DNA of 64,000 nucleotides from Marinobacter xestospongiae (GTDB lineage: Bacteria; Pseudomonadota; Gammaproteobacteria; Pseudomonadales; Oleiphilaceae). The translations under genes were made by a program, and so were the position numbers. Shown piece after piece: positions 1-7,020 of the stretch. The notes under the pieces were generated by a model. It was given only the letters and a program-made list of their open reading frames with translations, did no database searches and had not been told where the DNA came from. The stretch is from the NCBI RefSeq assembly GCF_023156385.1, contig NZ_JAKZAK010000007.1, positions 140,795 through 204,794 on the forward strand, given 5' to 3'. Numbering within the stretch: position 1 is the stretch's first letter; every line of letters starts with the position of its first letter.

Positions 1-939
1 TCGTATGGCTTGCACCTGCTGGCGCCGGTGAAGGTTGCCATTACCAATAGCCGGATTGTGGCTGGTTCGGGAGCAACCGGTCTGGATGGTCAGGCTGGTC
101 AGCACGGCATGGATCTCGGTGGCTATCTGGCCGGGTTCACCAAGAACAAGGGCCGAGGGGTGTGTAACAATCCTGTTCATCCTGATGGTTGGCGTCATGC
201 TCCGGATGATATCCGGCACACTGACAAGATCTGGTGGGGGTGTGGACCGGATGCCGTGTGGGATTGGGGAAAAAGCGCTCGCCCGGCCAATGGCGGAGCA
301 AGCGGTGAAAGTGCGCGCGCCAGCAATGACATTTTTAGTCATTACTACGTTCCGGCCAGTGGCGAGGATGGTGGACTCGGTGAGCCAGGCTCTGGTGGCT
401 CAGCCGCGTGGGATTCTGGCCCCAGTTTTGGTGGCGTCGGTGGCGGCGGTGGCCAGGGCGGTACCGGGGGTTCTGGTGGCGGTGGCTCGTTTGCGATCTG
501 GGCCAATAACCAGCAGGCCGGTGGAAGCGTCGTCATCGATATCCGGTCCGGGTCCAGAATTGTCGCCGGTGGTGGTGGCGATGGTGGTGCCGGAAAAATC
601 GGCGGCAAAGGAGGCAAAGCTGCTGATGGTTGGGACGGTGGTGGTAAAGGAGCCAAAGGCGGGCATGGTGGCCACGGTGGTGGCGGTGTCGGTGGCACGG
701 TTGCTGCGATAGCGTTGTCGGGCTCTGCCAGTGTTTCGGTTCATGATGCCCTGATTGAGACGAGTGCACCTGGCAAGGGTGGTTTTCATGCAGTGCCGCT
801 GGTGACTGGAGGGGACAGGGGGAATGCCTTTTCCTACTACTACATTGATGCGGGTAATGGTTACAACCGGGTCAGCGAGTCAAGCAGCGTCCGTCACAAC
901 ATAAATGGTGAGCCTTCAAAAAAGGAGAATGTGCAGTAG
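1..939 (+). CDS. Glycine-rich protein, C-terminal part (5' end outside window)
   Basis: The reading frame is open from the first base, so the start codon lies upstream; about 312 codons are present. The visible protein has a mixed N-terminal part (residues 1 to about 120), a central segment dominated by Gly (runs such as GGVGGGGGQGG and GGHGGHGGGGVGG, about residues 125-235), and a non-repetitive C-terminal tail ending in SKKENVQ. No enzyme motif or membrane segment is visible. The Gly-rich centre resembles surface or extracellular structural proteins, but composition alone does not prove that role. A Gly-rich coding segment creates false open frames on the other strand, which I ignored. I do not recognise the family. 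Confidence 0.7.
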   Translation, partial: SYGLHLLAPVKVAITNSRIVAGSGATGLDGQAGQHGMDLGGYLAGFTKNKGRGVCNNPVHPDGWRHAPDDIRHTDKIWWGCGPDAVWDWGKSARPANGGASGESARASNDIFSHYYVPASGEDGGLGEPGSGGSAAWDSGPSFGGVGGGGGQGGTGGSGGGGSFAIWANNQQAGGSVVIDIRSGSRIVAGGGGDGGAGKIGGKGGKAADGWDGGGKGAKGGHGGHGGGGVGGTVAAIALSGSASVSVHDALIETSAPGKGGFHAVPLVTGGDRGNAFSYYYIDAGNGYNRVSESSSVRHNINGEPSKKENVQ

Positions 940-975
940 CACCATTCCTACAATGACGAGTTAACCCTTAAGGGC

Positions 976-2016
976 TTAGGTCCCCAAAGTGTTTGGGGAC
1001 CTGGGGTCGAAGTCTGGCCCCAGCTTGCTGTAATCCCGGGGAGACATACCGACCTGTTCCCGAAAGGCGCGGCTGAATTGGCTCAGCCCCCGGAACCCGC
1101 AGGCCAAGGCAATGTCGGTCAAGCTTGCAAGTTCTCGAGTCTGGAGTCTATGACGCTGCTGCAGACAACGTTTGGCATAATCAATCCGGCGTCGCTTTAT
1201 CTCCCGCCGCACGGTCGTCTGGTGCTGACGAAACAGACGATGAACGTAGGATGATGACACCCGCAGTGCCTTGGCCATCTTATCGACGGAGAAATCCGGG
1301 TCCGTGAAATTCTCATCAATACACTCGAGGTAGATCTGCCAGCGTTTCCCGGCCAGCGGGCGGCTTTCAATGGGCTGCTTGGTCAGACATGCGTTGAGCA
1401 GTTCCGCCACGGATAGCAGGTAATGTTCCCTTTCCGCCTCCGGAATATTGGTGATGGTTAATGGCAGTAATTGCAGATAGCAACGCAACGCCGAACCAAC
1501 CGATTGGTGACCATTGATGATCTGGAGGTGCAGGTCTTTTCTGTTACGCAACGCCGGTGCGAGTTTGCTTCTAGGGATATGGCAGTTGATGGCTTTCCCT
1601 TGATTCATCAGGGCAAATGCAAATTCCTGCTGCATATCCAGCAACAACAAATCACCGGGACGTAACTGACGGCGTTGAAAGTTATGCTCAACGATTGCCC
1701 GGGAGCCGCTCAGACAGATCAGGACCAGATGCTGATAGTTGTCTGCCAGGTGTCGTTGACTACGCTGCACAATGTTGGGCTGAAACTGACTAGCACTGAG
1801 TAGAATGCCGTGTTTCCGGTCCTGGTAATAGCGGATGTTGGCATCAAAGTCACACGGGGTGGCAGCGTAATCATTGGCCGCTATGATGTCGCAATTGTAG
1901 GGCACAAACTGGGTTGCCCGCTGTTTCCAGAGCGACCAGCGTCTTGCCGCAGGCCATGTCTGACTGGAAAGTTCCGTATTTTTCACGAGCAGCGGTTCAG
2001 GTTTCTTGTTTGTCAT
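976..2016 (-). CDS. AraC family transcriptional regulator
   Basis: The protein has 346 residues. The N-terminal 200 residues form a ligand-binding-like domain of the AraC_binding_2 type (LICLSGSRAIVEHNFQRRQL followed by a PGDLLLLDM jelly-roll segment). The C-terminal 100 residues hold two helix-turn-helix units: MAKALRVSSSYVHRLFRQH and LTDIALACGFRGLSQFSRAF, with the closing motif GMSPRDYSK typical of the family. The length is usual. It starts with ATG. The effector and target are unknown; the nearest genes, a glycine-rich protein and the oxidoreductase operon, give no clear clue. It is transcribed toward the glycine-rich gene (convergent). Confidence 0.9.
   Translation of the reverse strand: MTNKKPEPLLVKNTELSSQTWPAARRWSLWKQRATQFVPYNCDIIAANDYAATPCDFDANIRYYQDRKHGILLSASQFQPNIVQRSQRHLADNYQHLVLICLSGSRAIVEHNFQRRQLRPGDLLLLDMQQEFAFALMNQGKAINCHIPRSKLAPALRNRKDLHLQIINGHQSVGSALRCYLQLLPLTITNIPEAEREHYLLSVAELLNACLTKQPIESRPLAGKRWQIYLECIDENFTDPDFSVDKMAKALRVSSSYVHRLFRQHQTTVRREIKRRRIDYAKRCLQQRHRLQTRELASLTDIALACGFRGLSQFSRAFREQVGMSPRDYSKLGPDFDPRSPNTLGT
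978..1002 (-). terminator. Perfect 11-bp hairpin overlapping the end of the AraC gene
   Basis: AGGTCCCCAAA (978-988) and TTTGGGGACCT (992-1002) are perfect inverted repeats with a 3-base loop. The hairpin covers the last codons and stop of the minus-strand AraC gene. A second palindrome, CCCTTAAGGG, follows at 965-974. No T tract follows on either strand, so intrinsic termination is plausible but not certain. It sits between two convergent genes. Confidence 0.4.
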
Positions 2017-2361
2017 AATTTATCCGTGAAACCGATGAATCAAATTCTTGGGCAGATGGCTCTGCCCTCCAGAGAACACTCCCCTTGTTTACCCCCAATC
2101 ATACCCAGGGTTGTGGGGGTTACCAGCGATTGGCCATCATCAGTTGCCCTCGAAGGTCATCACGCTGGTGCCAGCCAACCCGCTTAACTCGATGCTGGAA
2201 AGTAGCATGTTTCAGATGGTCGTCTTCGCCATGATGGTGAGGGTGGCCCTGGCCATGCACCGCCGCCCCAGGCCAACCGGTGAGGATGTGCTGATTCGCA
2301 ACGACGGGTCCGACTAGCGCAGGATGGGGGCTGGCCACCAACGAGCATCAACGGTACACCA
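2017..2361. other. Intergenic region without a supportable gene
   Basis: About 345 bases lie between the AraC gene and the DoxX-like gene. Short open frames exist on both strands (for example 2048-2317 plus and 2120-2341 minus) but have no recognisable motif, and the minus-strand frame is His-rich in the way random frames often are. The leftward AraC promoter must lie near 2020-2100. I see no repeat or clear operator. Confidence 0.4.
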
Positions 2362-2730
2362 TCACTCACGGGTGTGGGCGTACAAGCCGCCAATCAGAAC
2401 GAGCAATGGAAGGTTCTTGGTCAACGGTCCGAACGGGTGGGTCCAGAAACCGGGGTCGATGACGGTGAGCAGCAGGGTGTAGGTGGCGATGACCATCAGT
2501 TGAACCAGATAGCACGGTTTCAGCTTGCGCCCCGACAGCAGCCACAGGCCGATCGCCGCGTCCACCAGGCTGCCCGAATAGAGACACACGTCGGCGAAGG
2601 TGCCGGTGATACCGCCGCTGGCCAGTACCTGGTAGCCAATGTCCCTGGCCAGGAAGGCTGAGGTGACGGCGGTGAACAGCCACAGAAAGCTGAGGCTTAG
2701 GCGGGCGGCGAGGTGGAATCCGTCGGTCAT
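2362..2730 (-). CDS. DoxX-like small integral membrane protein
   Basis: 122 residues with four predicted membrane segments (about 8-25, 45-65, 72-90 and 98-118). The pattern SLSFLWLFTAVTSAF, then a GGITGTFADVCLYSGSLVDAAIGLWLL helix, then a terminal LLVLIGGLY segment fits the DoxX-like family. Its ATG follows directly on the stop codon of the DUF2269 gene with no gap, so it is almost certainly translationally coupled. It is the last gene of a three-gene operon with a saccharopine dehydrogenase-like protein and a DUF2269 protein. The biochemical role is unknown; the context suggests a membrane partner of the oxidoreductase. Confidence 0.8.
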   Translation of the reverse strand: MTDGFHLAARLSLSFLWLFTAVTSAFLARDIGYQVLASGGITGTFADVCLYSGSLVDAAIGLWLLSGRKLKPCYLVQLMVIATYTLLLTVIDPGFWTHPFGPLTKNLPLLVLIGGLYAHTRE

Positions 2731-3204
2731 CTAAACCACCGGCAACGGCTTGAACACCATCAGCCAGAACAGCACCACAATGGCGGCAAAGGCGGGGATG
2801 CCCAGCGCGGTCCAGTAGCGCATCAGGCGGTGGAACCCGGGAGCCGGCACGCCGGTGGTGAGGGCCTGTTCCGCCAAGGACCTGAGCCGGTACTGGATGG
2901 CAATTACCGGCAGCCAGCACAGCCCGATGAAGCCAAACAGCGACCCCACCAGCAGGAACCAGGCCGAGGTGAAGGCGTAGCCTAGCCGGTCCATCAGCAG
3001 CACACCAGTGACTGCCTGGGTCACCACCGCCGGTGCGGTAAACAGCCAGTCGGCCAGCACTACATGGCGAGTGGTCACCGCCAGGGCGGCAACGTTGCCT
3101 GATCGGTTGGCCATGAACATGAAGAAGGCGATGCCGGTCCCGGTGCCGGCCACCACCACCGCGCTGAGAATATGTACCAGTTTCAGCAGCAGGTAGTTAT
3201 CCAT
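2731..3204 (-). CDS. DUF2269 family integral membrane protein
   Basis: 157 residues with four membrane segments (about 5-28, 50-70, 80-103, 132-152). The N-terminus LLLKLVHILSAVVVAGTGTG and the RLMRYWTALGIPAF segment are typical of DUF2269, a family often found next to saccharopine dehydrogenase-like reductases. The conserved His in KLVHILSA could be a cofactor or metal ligand, but this is not established. The gene overlaps the end of the upstream dehydrogenase gene by 8 bases and abuts the DoxX-like gene, so the three form one operon. Confidence 0.85.
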   Translation of the reverse strand: MDNYLLLKLVHILSAVVVAGTGTGIAFFMFMANRSGNVAALAVTTRHVVLADWLFTAPAVVTQAVTGVLLMDRLGYAFTSAWFLLVGSLFGFIGLCWLPVIAIQYRLRSLAEQALTTGVPAPGFHRLMRYWTALGIPAFAAIVVLFWLMVFKPLPVV

Positions 3205-4330
3205 CGGTCACCTCTGTTCGGTGGTGGATGGCCAGTGAGCGGATTTCCTGGTCAAACTCCGCCAGCGAATACAGGCCCAGGCAGGGCGTGGCGCCGCGGG
3301 TGGTGAGTGATCCGGCGATAAGTTTCCTGGCAAGAATGATGGTGGAGATGGTCGGAATGTACGGGCCTTCGCCGTTCTCGGCACAGAGTAGCCAGTTGAT
3401 GTGCCTGGCCTGGCCGCTGTGGTCCCGCCCCGACAGGTTGATCTGCATGCCGCCAGTGTCGGTCCCGCGACGGATGAACCACTCGCTGGCGCGAACAATG
3501 GGCCGGGTGTAGGCCGACCAGTCCCTGACCAGGCCCACCTTCGCCAGCCAGGCCATCATCACCATGCCCAGGTGCAGCACGGGCAGCTCCAGCCCGGCCT
3601 GGAAGTGAACGGTTTTGACCGGACGATAGCGCTCGGGGAACAGTTCCAGATCGGGGATGTTGATATTGGCAAGCCAGCGTCGGCCGATGGTGGGGCCGAA
3701 ATCCTGCTTCCGGGGCGCCATCCAGCCATACTGGTTGCGCCATTCACCGTCATCGAACACCGGAAACGGATGACCGGTGTAGGAAAGAATGCCGTGGACG
3801 GTCGCTTCACCCCGCTCAGCCTGGTTTCCGGGGGCAATGGCAAAATCGATGCGCTCAAGCTCCGAGAACTGGTCGGTGAAGTGATCGATTACCGCGGACG
3901 ACAGCCCCGGCACCGAGCTGGCGCCGGCAACCACCAGCACATCACGGGCGCGGGCCTGGTCGTCCAGACTGTCGATGTCACACACGAAGCGGCGATCGTC
4001 CGCCAGGTCGATGTAGTGGCTGCCGATGGCAATGCAGGCCTGTGGCACCCGGTAGTCCTGTCCCTGGAACGGCCCGCCGGTGTGGATAACCAGGTCAGGC
4101 GCAAACGCTCGCAGGTCATCCACGAAAGACGCCCGATTGATGTCGAGCACCGCCGGCTCCAGGGTGGCCGGCGAGCCCCGGGCGGCCAGTTGCCGACACA
4201 ACGCTTCTGCCTTGTCGGCATTACGGCCGGCAATCAGCAGGACGATGCCTGCTGTTCCCGACAGGTTCTCGGCAATGCGTTTGCCGAAGTTTCCATAGCC
4301 CCCGAGGATCAATACCCTGCGTAACGTCAT
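3197..4330 (-). CDS. Saccharopine dehydrogenase-like NAD(P)-binding oxidoreductase
   Basis: 377 residues. The N-terminus RVLILGGYGNFGKRIAENL is a Rossmann dinucleotide-binding motif (GGYGNFG), followed by IAGRNADKAEALC, typical of the saccharopine dehydrogenase NADP-binding domain. The middle contains VIHTGGPFQGQDYRV and YIDLADDRRFV, both usual in this family. The C-terminal half is the family-specific substrate domain. True saccharopine dehydrogenase activity is unlikely: members next to DUF2269 and DoxX-like genes are uncharacterised. It is the first gene of the three-gene minus-strand operon, starts at ATG 4330, and ends overlapping the DUF2269 start. Confidence 0.85.
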   Translation of the reverse strand: MTLRRVLILGGYGNFGKRIAENLSGTAGIVLLIAGRNADKAEALCRQLAARGSPATLEPAVLDINRASFVDDLRAFAPDLVIHTGGPFQGQDYRVPQACIAIGSHYIDLADDRRFVCDIDSLDDQARARDVLVVAGASSVPGLSSAVIDHFTDQFSELERIDFAIAPGNQAERGEATVHGILSYTGHPFPVFDDGEWRNQYGWMAPRKQDFGPTIGRRWLANINIPDLELFPERYRPVKTVHFQAGLELPVLHLGMVMMAWLAKVGLVRDWSAYTRPIVRASEWFIRRGTDTGGMQINLSGRDHSGQARHINWLLCAENGEGPYIPTISTIILARKLIAGSLTTRGATPCLGLYSLAEFDQEIRSLAIHHRTEVTDG

Positions 4331-4445
4331 ATCTTTTTACACACTCTCGTATGTTTTCCAATGCCCAATACGGTAGCTTCCTATACCCGGCCGTTTGATC
4401 GAAAGCATTAGGGCACGCGGATAATTTCAGCTCAGGAGGCTCTGA

Positions 4446-5033
4446 TTAATGTGTGTTTTTCGCAACACACATAATGACATCCATTTTACTATTTTCAGCT
4501 TGCATGCAAAATGGGATTGACGTGGCATACTCTTTGAACCCGGCTGCCGTCATTGCGGATTCAATCTGCTGTTTTGAAAAACCGGCCCCTTCGTCACTTT
4601 CATCTTTTAACCAGTCCCACTGGAGCAGGTGACCATCAACTTTAAGCAGTTGTTTCAGAAGTTTTAGCGTCGCGGGATAGTCCGTTACAAAGGCCAGTGA
4701 AGACGAAGCCACGATCAAGTCGAAATCTTGTTTCAGAAGGTCATTACTGTGAATTAGGTTTTGATTCAGCTCGGATGCAATAGTTGAAACATTGCTCAAC
4801 CCTTTGTTTTTGAGGGCAGAAGCCATGTTGGGTGATGGATCAAGTGCAACTATTGACTTTGCTGACGAAGATAGCCGTTCTGAAAGTAACCCGGTGCCAC
4901 AACCAAAGTCTAGGATGCGATATGAATCCGGGTTAACTTCTTGTCTCAGGGAGTTGTAGGCATTATCTGCATATTCAATGACAGCGGGATTGCTATCCCA
5001 ATCAGCTGCGTAATTATCCCAGTTTTCGCTCAT
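4446..5033 (-). CDS. Class I SAM-dependent methyltransferase
   Basis: 195 residues. The motif RILDFGCGTGLLSERL at about residues 39-54 is the SAM-binding motif I, followed by the acidic VALDPSPNM (motif II) and DLIVASSSLAFV (motif IV region). Together they identify a class I Rossmann methyltransferase. The substrate cannot be told. It lies 21 bases downstream of a second methyltransferase gene on the same strand, so the two are probably co-transcribed. Base composition is clearly more AT-rich than that of the zinc or transporter regions, which suggests a different history. Confidence 0.85.
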   Translation of the reverse strand: MSENWDNYAADWDSNPAVIEYADNAYNSLRQEVNPDSYRILDFGCGTGLLSERLSSSAKSIVALDPSPNMASALKNKGLSNVSTIASELNQNLIHSNDLLKQDFDLIVASSSLAFVTDYPATLKLLKQLLKVDGHLLQWDWLKDESDEGAGFSKQQIESAMTAAGFKEYATSIPFCMQAENSKMDVIMCVAKNTH

Positions 5034-5054
5034 ACCAAAAATACCTGCCCAAGC

Positions 5055-5612
5055 TCAATTTGCTGAGAAAACCCAGCGTGTGCACTCTATGCTGTTTTCT
5101 GTGATGTCCTTTTTCGTGACAAGCTCAAATCCAGCATCTTTTAGGAGATCTATTATTTTCTTTTCGTAGTCGCTTCTGGCTGGTAGGCCGCCGTCCTTTA
5201 CGAGAACCAGTTGTCCTCTCGCTTTTAGGATTCGTCGAACTTCAGTTAACCCCTGTTCTTGATCCTTCCAGTGATCAAATGAGTCGAAAGCAAAGACGAT
5301 ATCAGCCAGACTATCTTCAACCGGAAGGTGCTCGGCCGAGCCCTCGCGAAACGTAATACGATGACTGGCTGGATGGTTCCCTGTTTGCTGTCTCGCAATC
5401 TCGATCATGCGAGGGACTGGATCGATACCGATCAACACTCCATCTGTTACGTAGTTGGACGCATGCCTTAAGGCACAGCCCGTGCCGCAGCCTATGTCAA
5501 CTATGGTGGAGTCTGTAGCGAGATCTATGTTTTCAACTCCGAGCCGGTTTGTGGCGTACTCCCCATAGTTTTTTGCGTACCACTCGGCGGTTTCCGTATC
5601 CCACTGATTCAT
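5055..5612 (-). CDS. Class I SAM-dependent methyltransferase (UbiE-like)
   Basis: The core protein starts MNQWDTETAEWYAKNYGEY. The SAM motif TIVDIGCGTGCALRHAS is followed by VLIGIDPVPRMIEIARQ and by FREGSAEHLPVEDSLADIVFA, the classic UbiE/Methyltransf_11 layout. I chose the ATG at 5612 because GGAG lies 9 bases upstream; an in-frame ATG at 5627 is also possible. The substrate is unknown. It heads the methyltransferase pair, and its AT-richer composition matches that of its partner. The two proteins share only the fold, so they are not a recent duplication. Confidence 0.85.
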   Translation of the reverse strand: MNQWDTETAEWYAKNYGEYATNRLGVENIDLATDSTIVDIGCGTGCALRHASNYVTDGVLIGIDPVPRMIEIARQQTGNHPASHRITFREGSAEHLPVEDSLADIVFAFDSFDHWKDQEQGLTEVRRILKARGQLVLVKDGGLPARSDYEKKIIDLLKDAGFELVTKKDITENSIECTRWVFSAN

Positions 5613-5703
5613 CTCTTGCGGCTCCATTTGGTATCTCAACAATGCCTCCCCGTTGTTGGCTCCATACTAACGATCCACGCTGGATTGTTGCAGGGACACT
5701 TCT

Positions 5704-5940
5704 TCAGTTTCCCATTTTTGCCCGGGAGATGGCCGCTGCAACGGTGGCTCGGGCCTGTGGGCTGTTCTTCCAGCAGGTGGTGCCCAGCATCGAGGCGACC
5801 CGTTCGGCGATCTCGCCGGCCTCACAGGTGGCCAGATCCGCCAGGGTGTCGATGCCGATCTCCTCAAACCGCTTCACCACGGTAGGGCCAACGCCTTTCA
5901 CCGCCAGCAGCAGGTCTCTTTCTGAATCCGAAAACGCCAT
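5704..5940 (-). CDS. Small helix-hairpin-helix protein
   Basis: 78 residues from ATG 5940 (MAFSDSERDLLLAVKGVGPTVVKRFEEIGIDTLADLATCEAGEI...). The segment VKGVGPTVVKRFEEIGIDTLADLA is a helix-hairpin-helix nucleic-acid-binding motif like those in TfoX C-terminal and Pathogenicity_locus proteins. A second helical half, ASMLGTTCWKNSPQARATVAAAI, follows. A longer frame extends upstream to 6030 but has no SD and less convincing codon use. It probably binds DNA without sequence specificity; its role is unknown. Confidence 0.75.
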   Translation of the reverse strand: MAFSDSERDLLLAVKGVGPTVVKRFEEIGIDTLADLATCEAGEIAERVASMLGTTCWKNSPQARATVAAAISRAKMGN

Positions 5941-6016
5941 GGGTTTACTCCGAGTAATTGGGCGGAACGTAGCAATAATGCCCGGTGATGTGGTGGGAAA
6001 ACAGCGGCTTCCCGGA

Positions 6017-6325
6017 TCAATGTGGATCAAAGAACGTCCAGATGTTGTGCTTGCGGGCGTACCAGAGCATCAATGGAATTTCGATCACCAGGTAGGTCAG
6101 CAAACTGAACCAGAACCAGTTGACGGACCAGAACAGCAGGCTGAACTCCGTGCCGCTACCCCAGAACTTCGAGCCAGCCACCGCCACTGCGACGCCGCTG
6201 GCGATGAGATCGTTCACGGCGATCCGGTGGGTGTTGGCACCACAGAACCTTGGATAGACAAAGAAGTACGCGATGACAATGATGATCGCGTTGATGGTGA
6301 GTATGACGAATTCGGGTGTGTTCAT
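6017..6325 (-). CDS. Small integral membrane protein, unknown function
   Basis: 102 residues from ATG 6325 (MNTPEFVILTINAIIIVIAYFF). Three hydrophobic segments are visible (about 5-22, 38-56, 62-90), with a Trp/Phe-rich stretch SLLFWSVNWFWFSLLTYLV in the last. No catalytic motif is seen. It lies upstream of the helix-hairpin-helix gene on the same strand, with 76 bases between them. I do not recognise the family. Confidence 0.6.
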   Translation of the reverse strand: MNTPEFVILTINAIIIVIAYFFVYPRFCGANTHRIAVNDLIASGVAVAVAGSKFWGSGTEFSLLFWSVNWFWFSLLTYLVIEIPLMLWYARKHNIWTFFDPH

Positions 6326-6483
6326 ACATTCGGCGTTGAGTGATGGTTGCTGCCGGATCTTATCAGTATTAACTGGCATCCTGCATAATCAGAGGCTCCT
6401 TATGGAATCGAGAACCCAGGCCCTGGTTGACCAGAGTGGACATAACGTTTCACATGGTCCTTCGCTGACTGCAAGGAAGATAC

Positions 6484-6897
6484 ATGCGGACTCCCGGAAT
6501 CTCCTATTGTGATTGTGTGCTTCGACTGATCTTGTCGAATGGCAAGGCATACGAAAGAACGGTGGACGAGCTGAAGATTCTCTACGGCATTATCTCCGGT
6601 TCTGAGGTTCTCTCGAATGACTCTGTTTCTTTCCTTTTTCTGTTTGATTCGGAGGCCTGGCTTGTGCCGAAGTACACCAACGGTCTTCGCAGTGTGAGCA
6701 CTGGGGCCCTGGCCAGGTTGCTGGTTGATAACAGCTGCGTGGTCTCCGTTGACTACCTACCCAGGCGTTGGAGGCGAGGTTTTGGGCCGTTTAAGGGAGT
6801 TGAGCCCAAATTTGGTGTTTACGAGGCGGCGGATGCTGTTTTCATTGAACACAATGCCCATGTACATCACGCACTGAACGCTTTGGACTATGTGTAG
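6484..6897 (+). CDS. Hypothetical protein
   Basis: 137 residues (MRTPGISYCDCVLRLILSNGKAYERTVDELK...). No signal peptide or membrane helix is visible. It looks like a soluble mixed alpha/beta protein with an FLFLFDSEAWLVPKYTNGL segment. Composition is lower in GC than the neighbouring regulator. It does not match any family I know. It is isolated: the gene before it is on the opposite strand, and the CadC-like gene after it is convergent. It could be a horizontally acquired orphan; the expression signals are not obvious. Confidence 0.5.
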   Translation: MRTPGISYCDCVLRLILSNGKAYERTVDELKILYGIISGSEVLSNDSVSFLFLFDSEAWLVPKYTNGLRSVSTGALARLLVDNSCVVSVDYLPRRWRRGFGPFKGVEPKFGVYEAADAVFIEHNAHVHHALNALDYV

Positions 6898-7020
6898 TTG
6901 TCGGTTCGGTCCAGCATCTTCATCAACAAGCCGGTGACACCAGAAACAGGCCAATGCTCTCGTAATCATGCACGCCGACGCCGTTGATTCCTTTTATCCT
7001 CAGTATCGTGTGGTTGCTAT

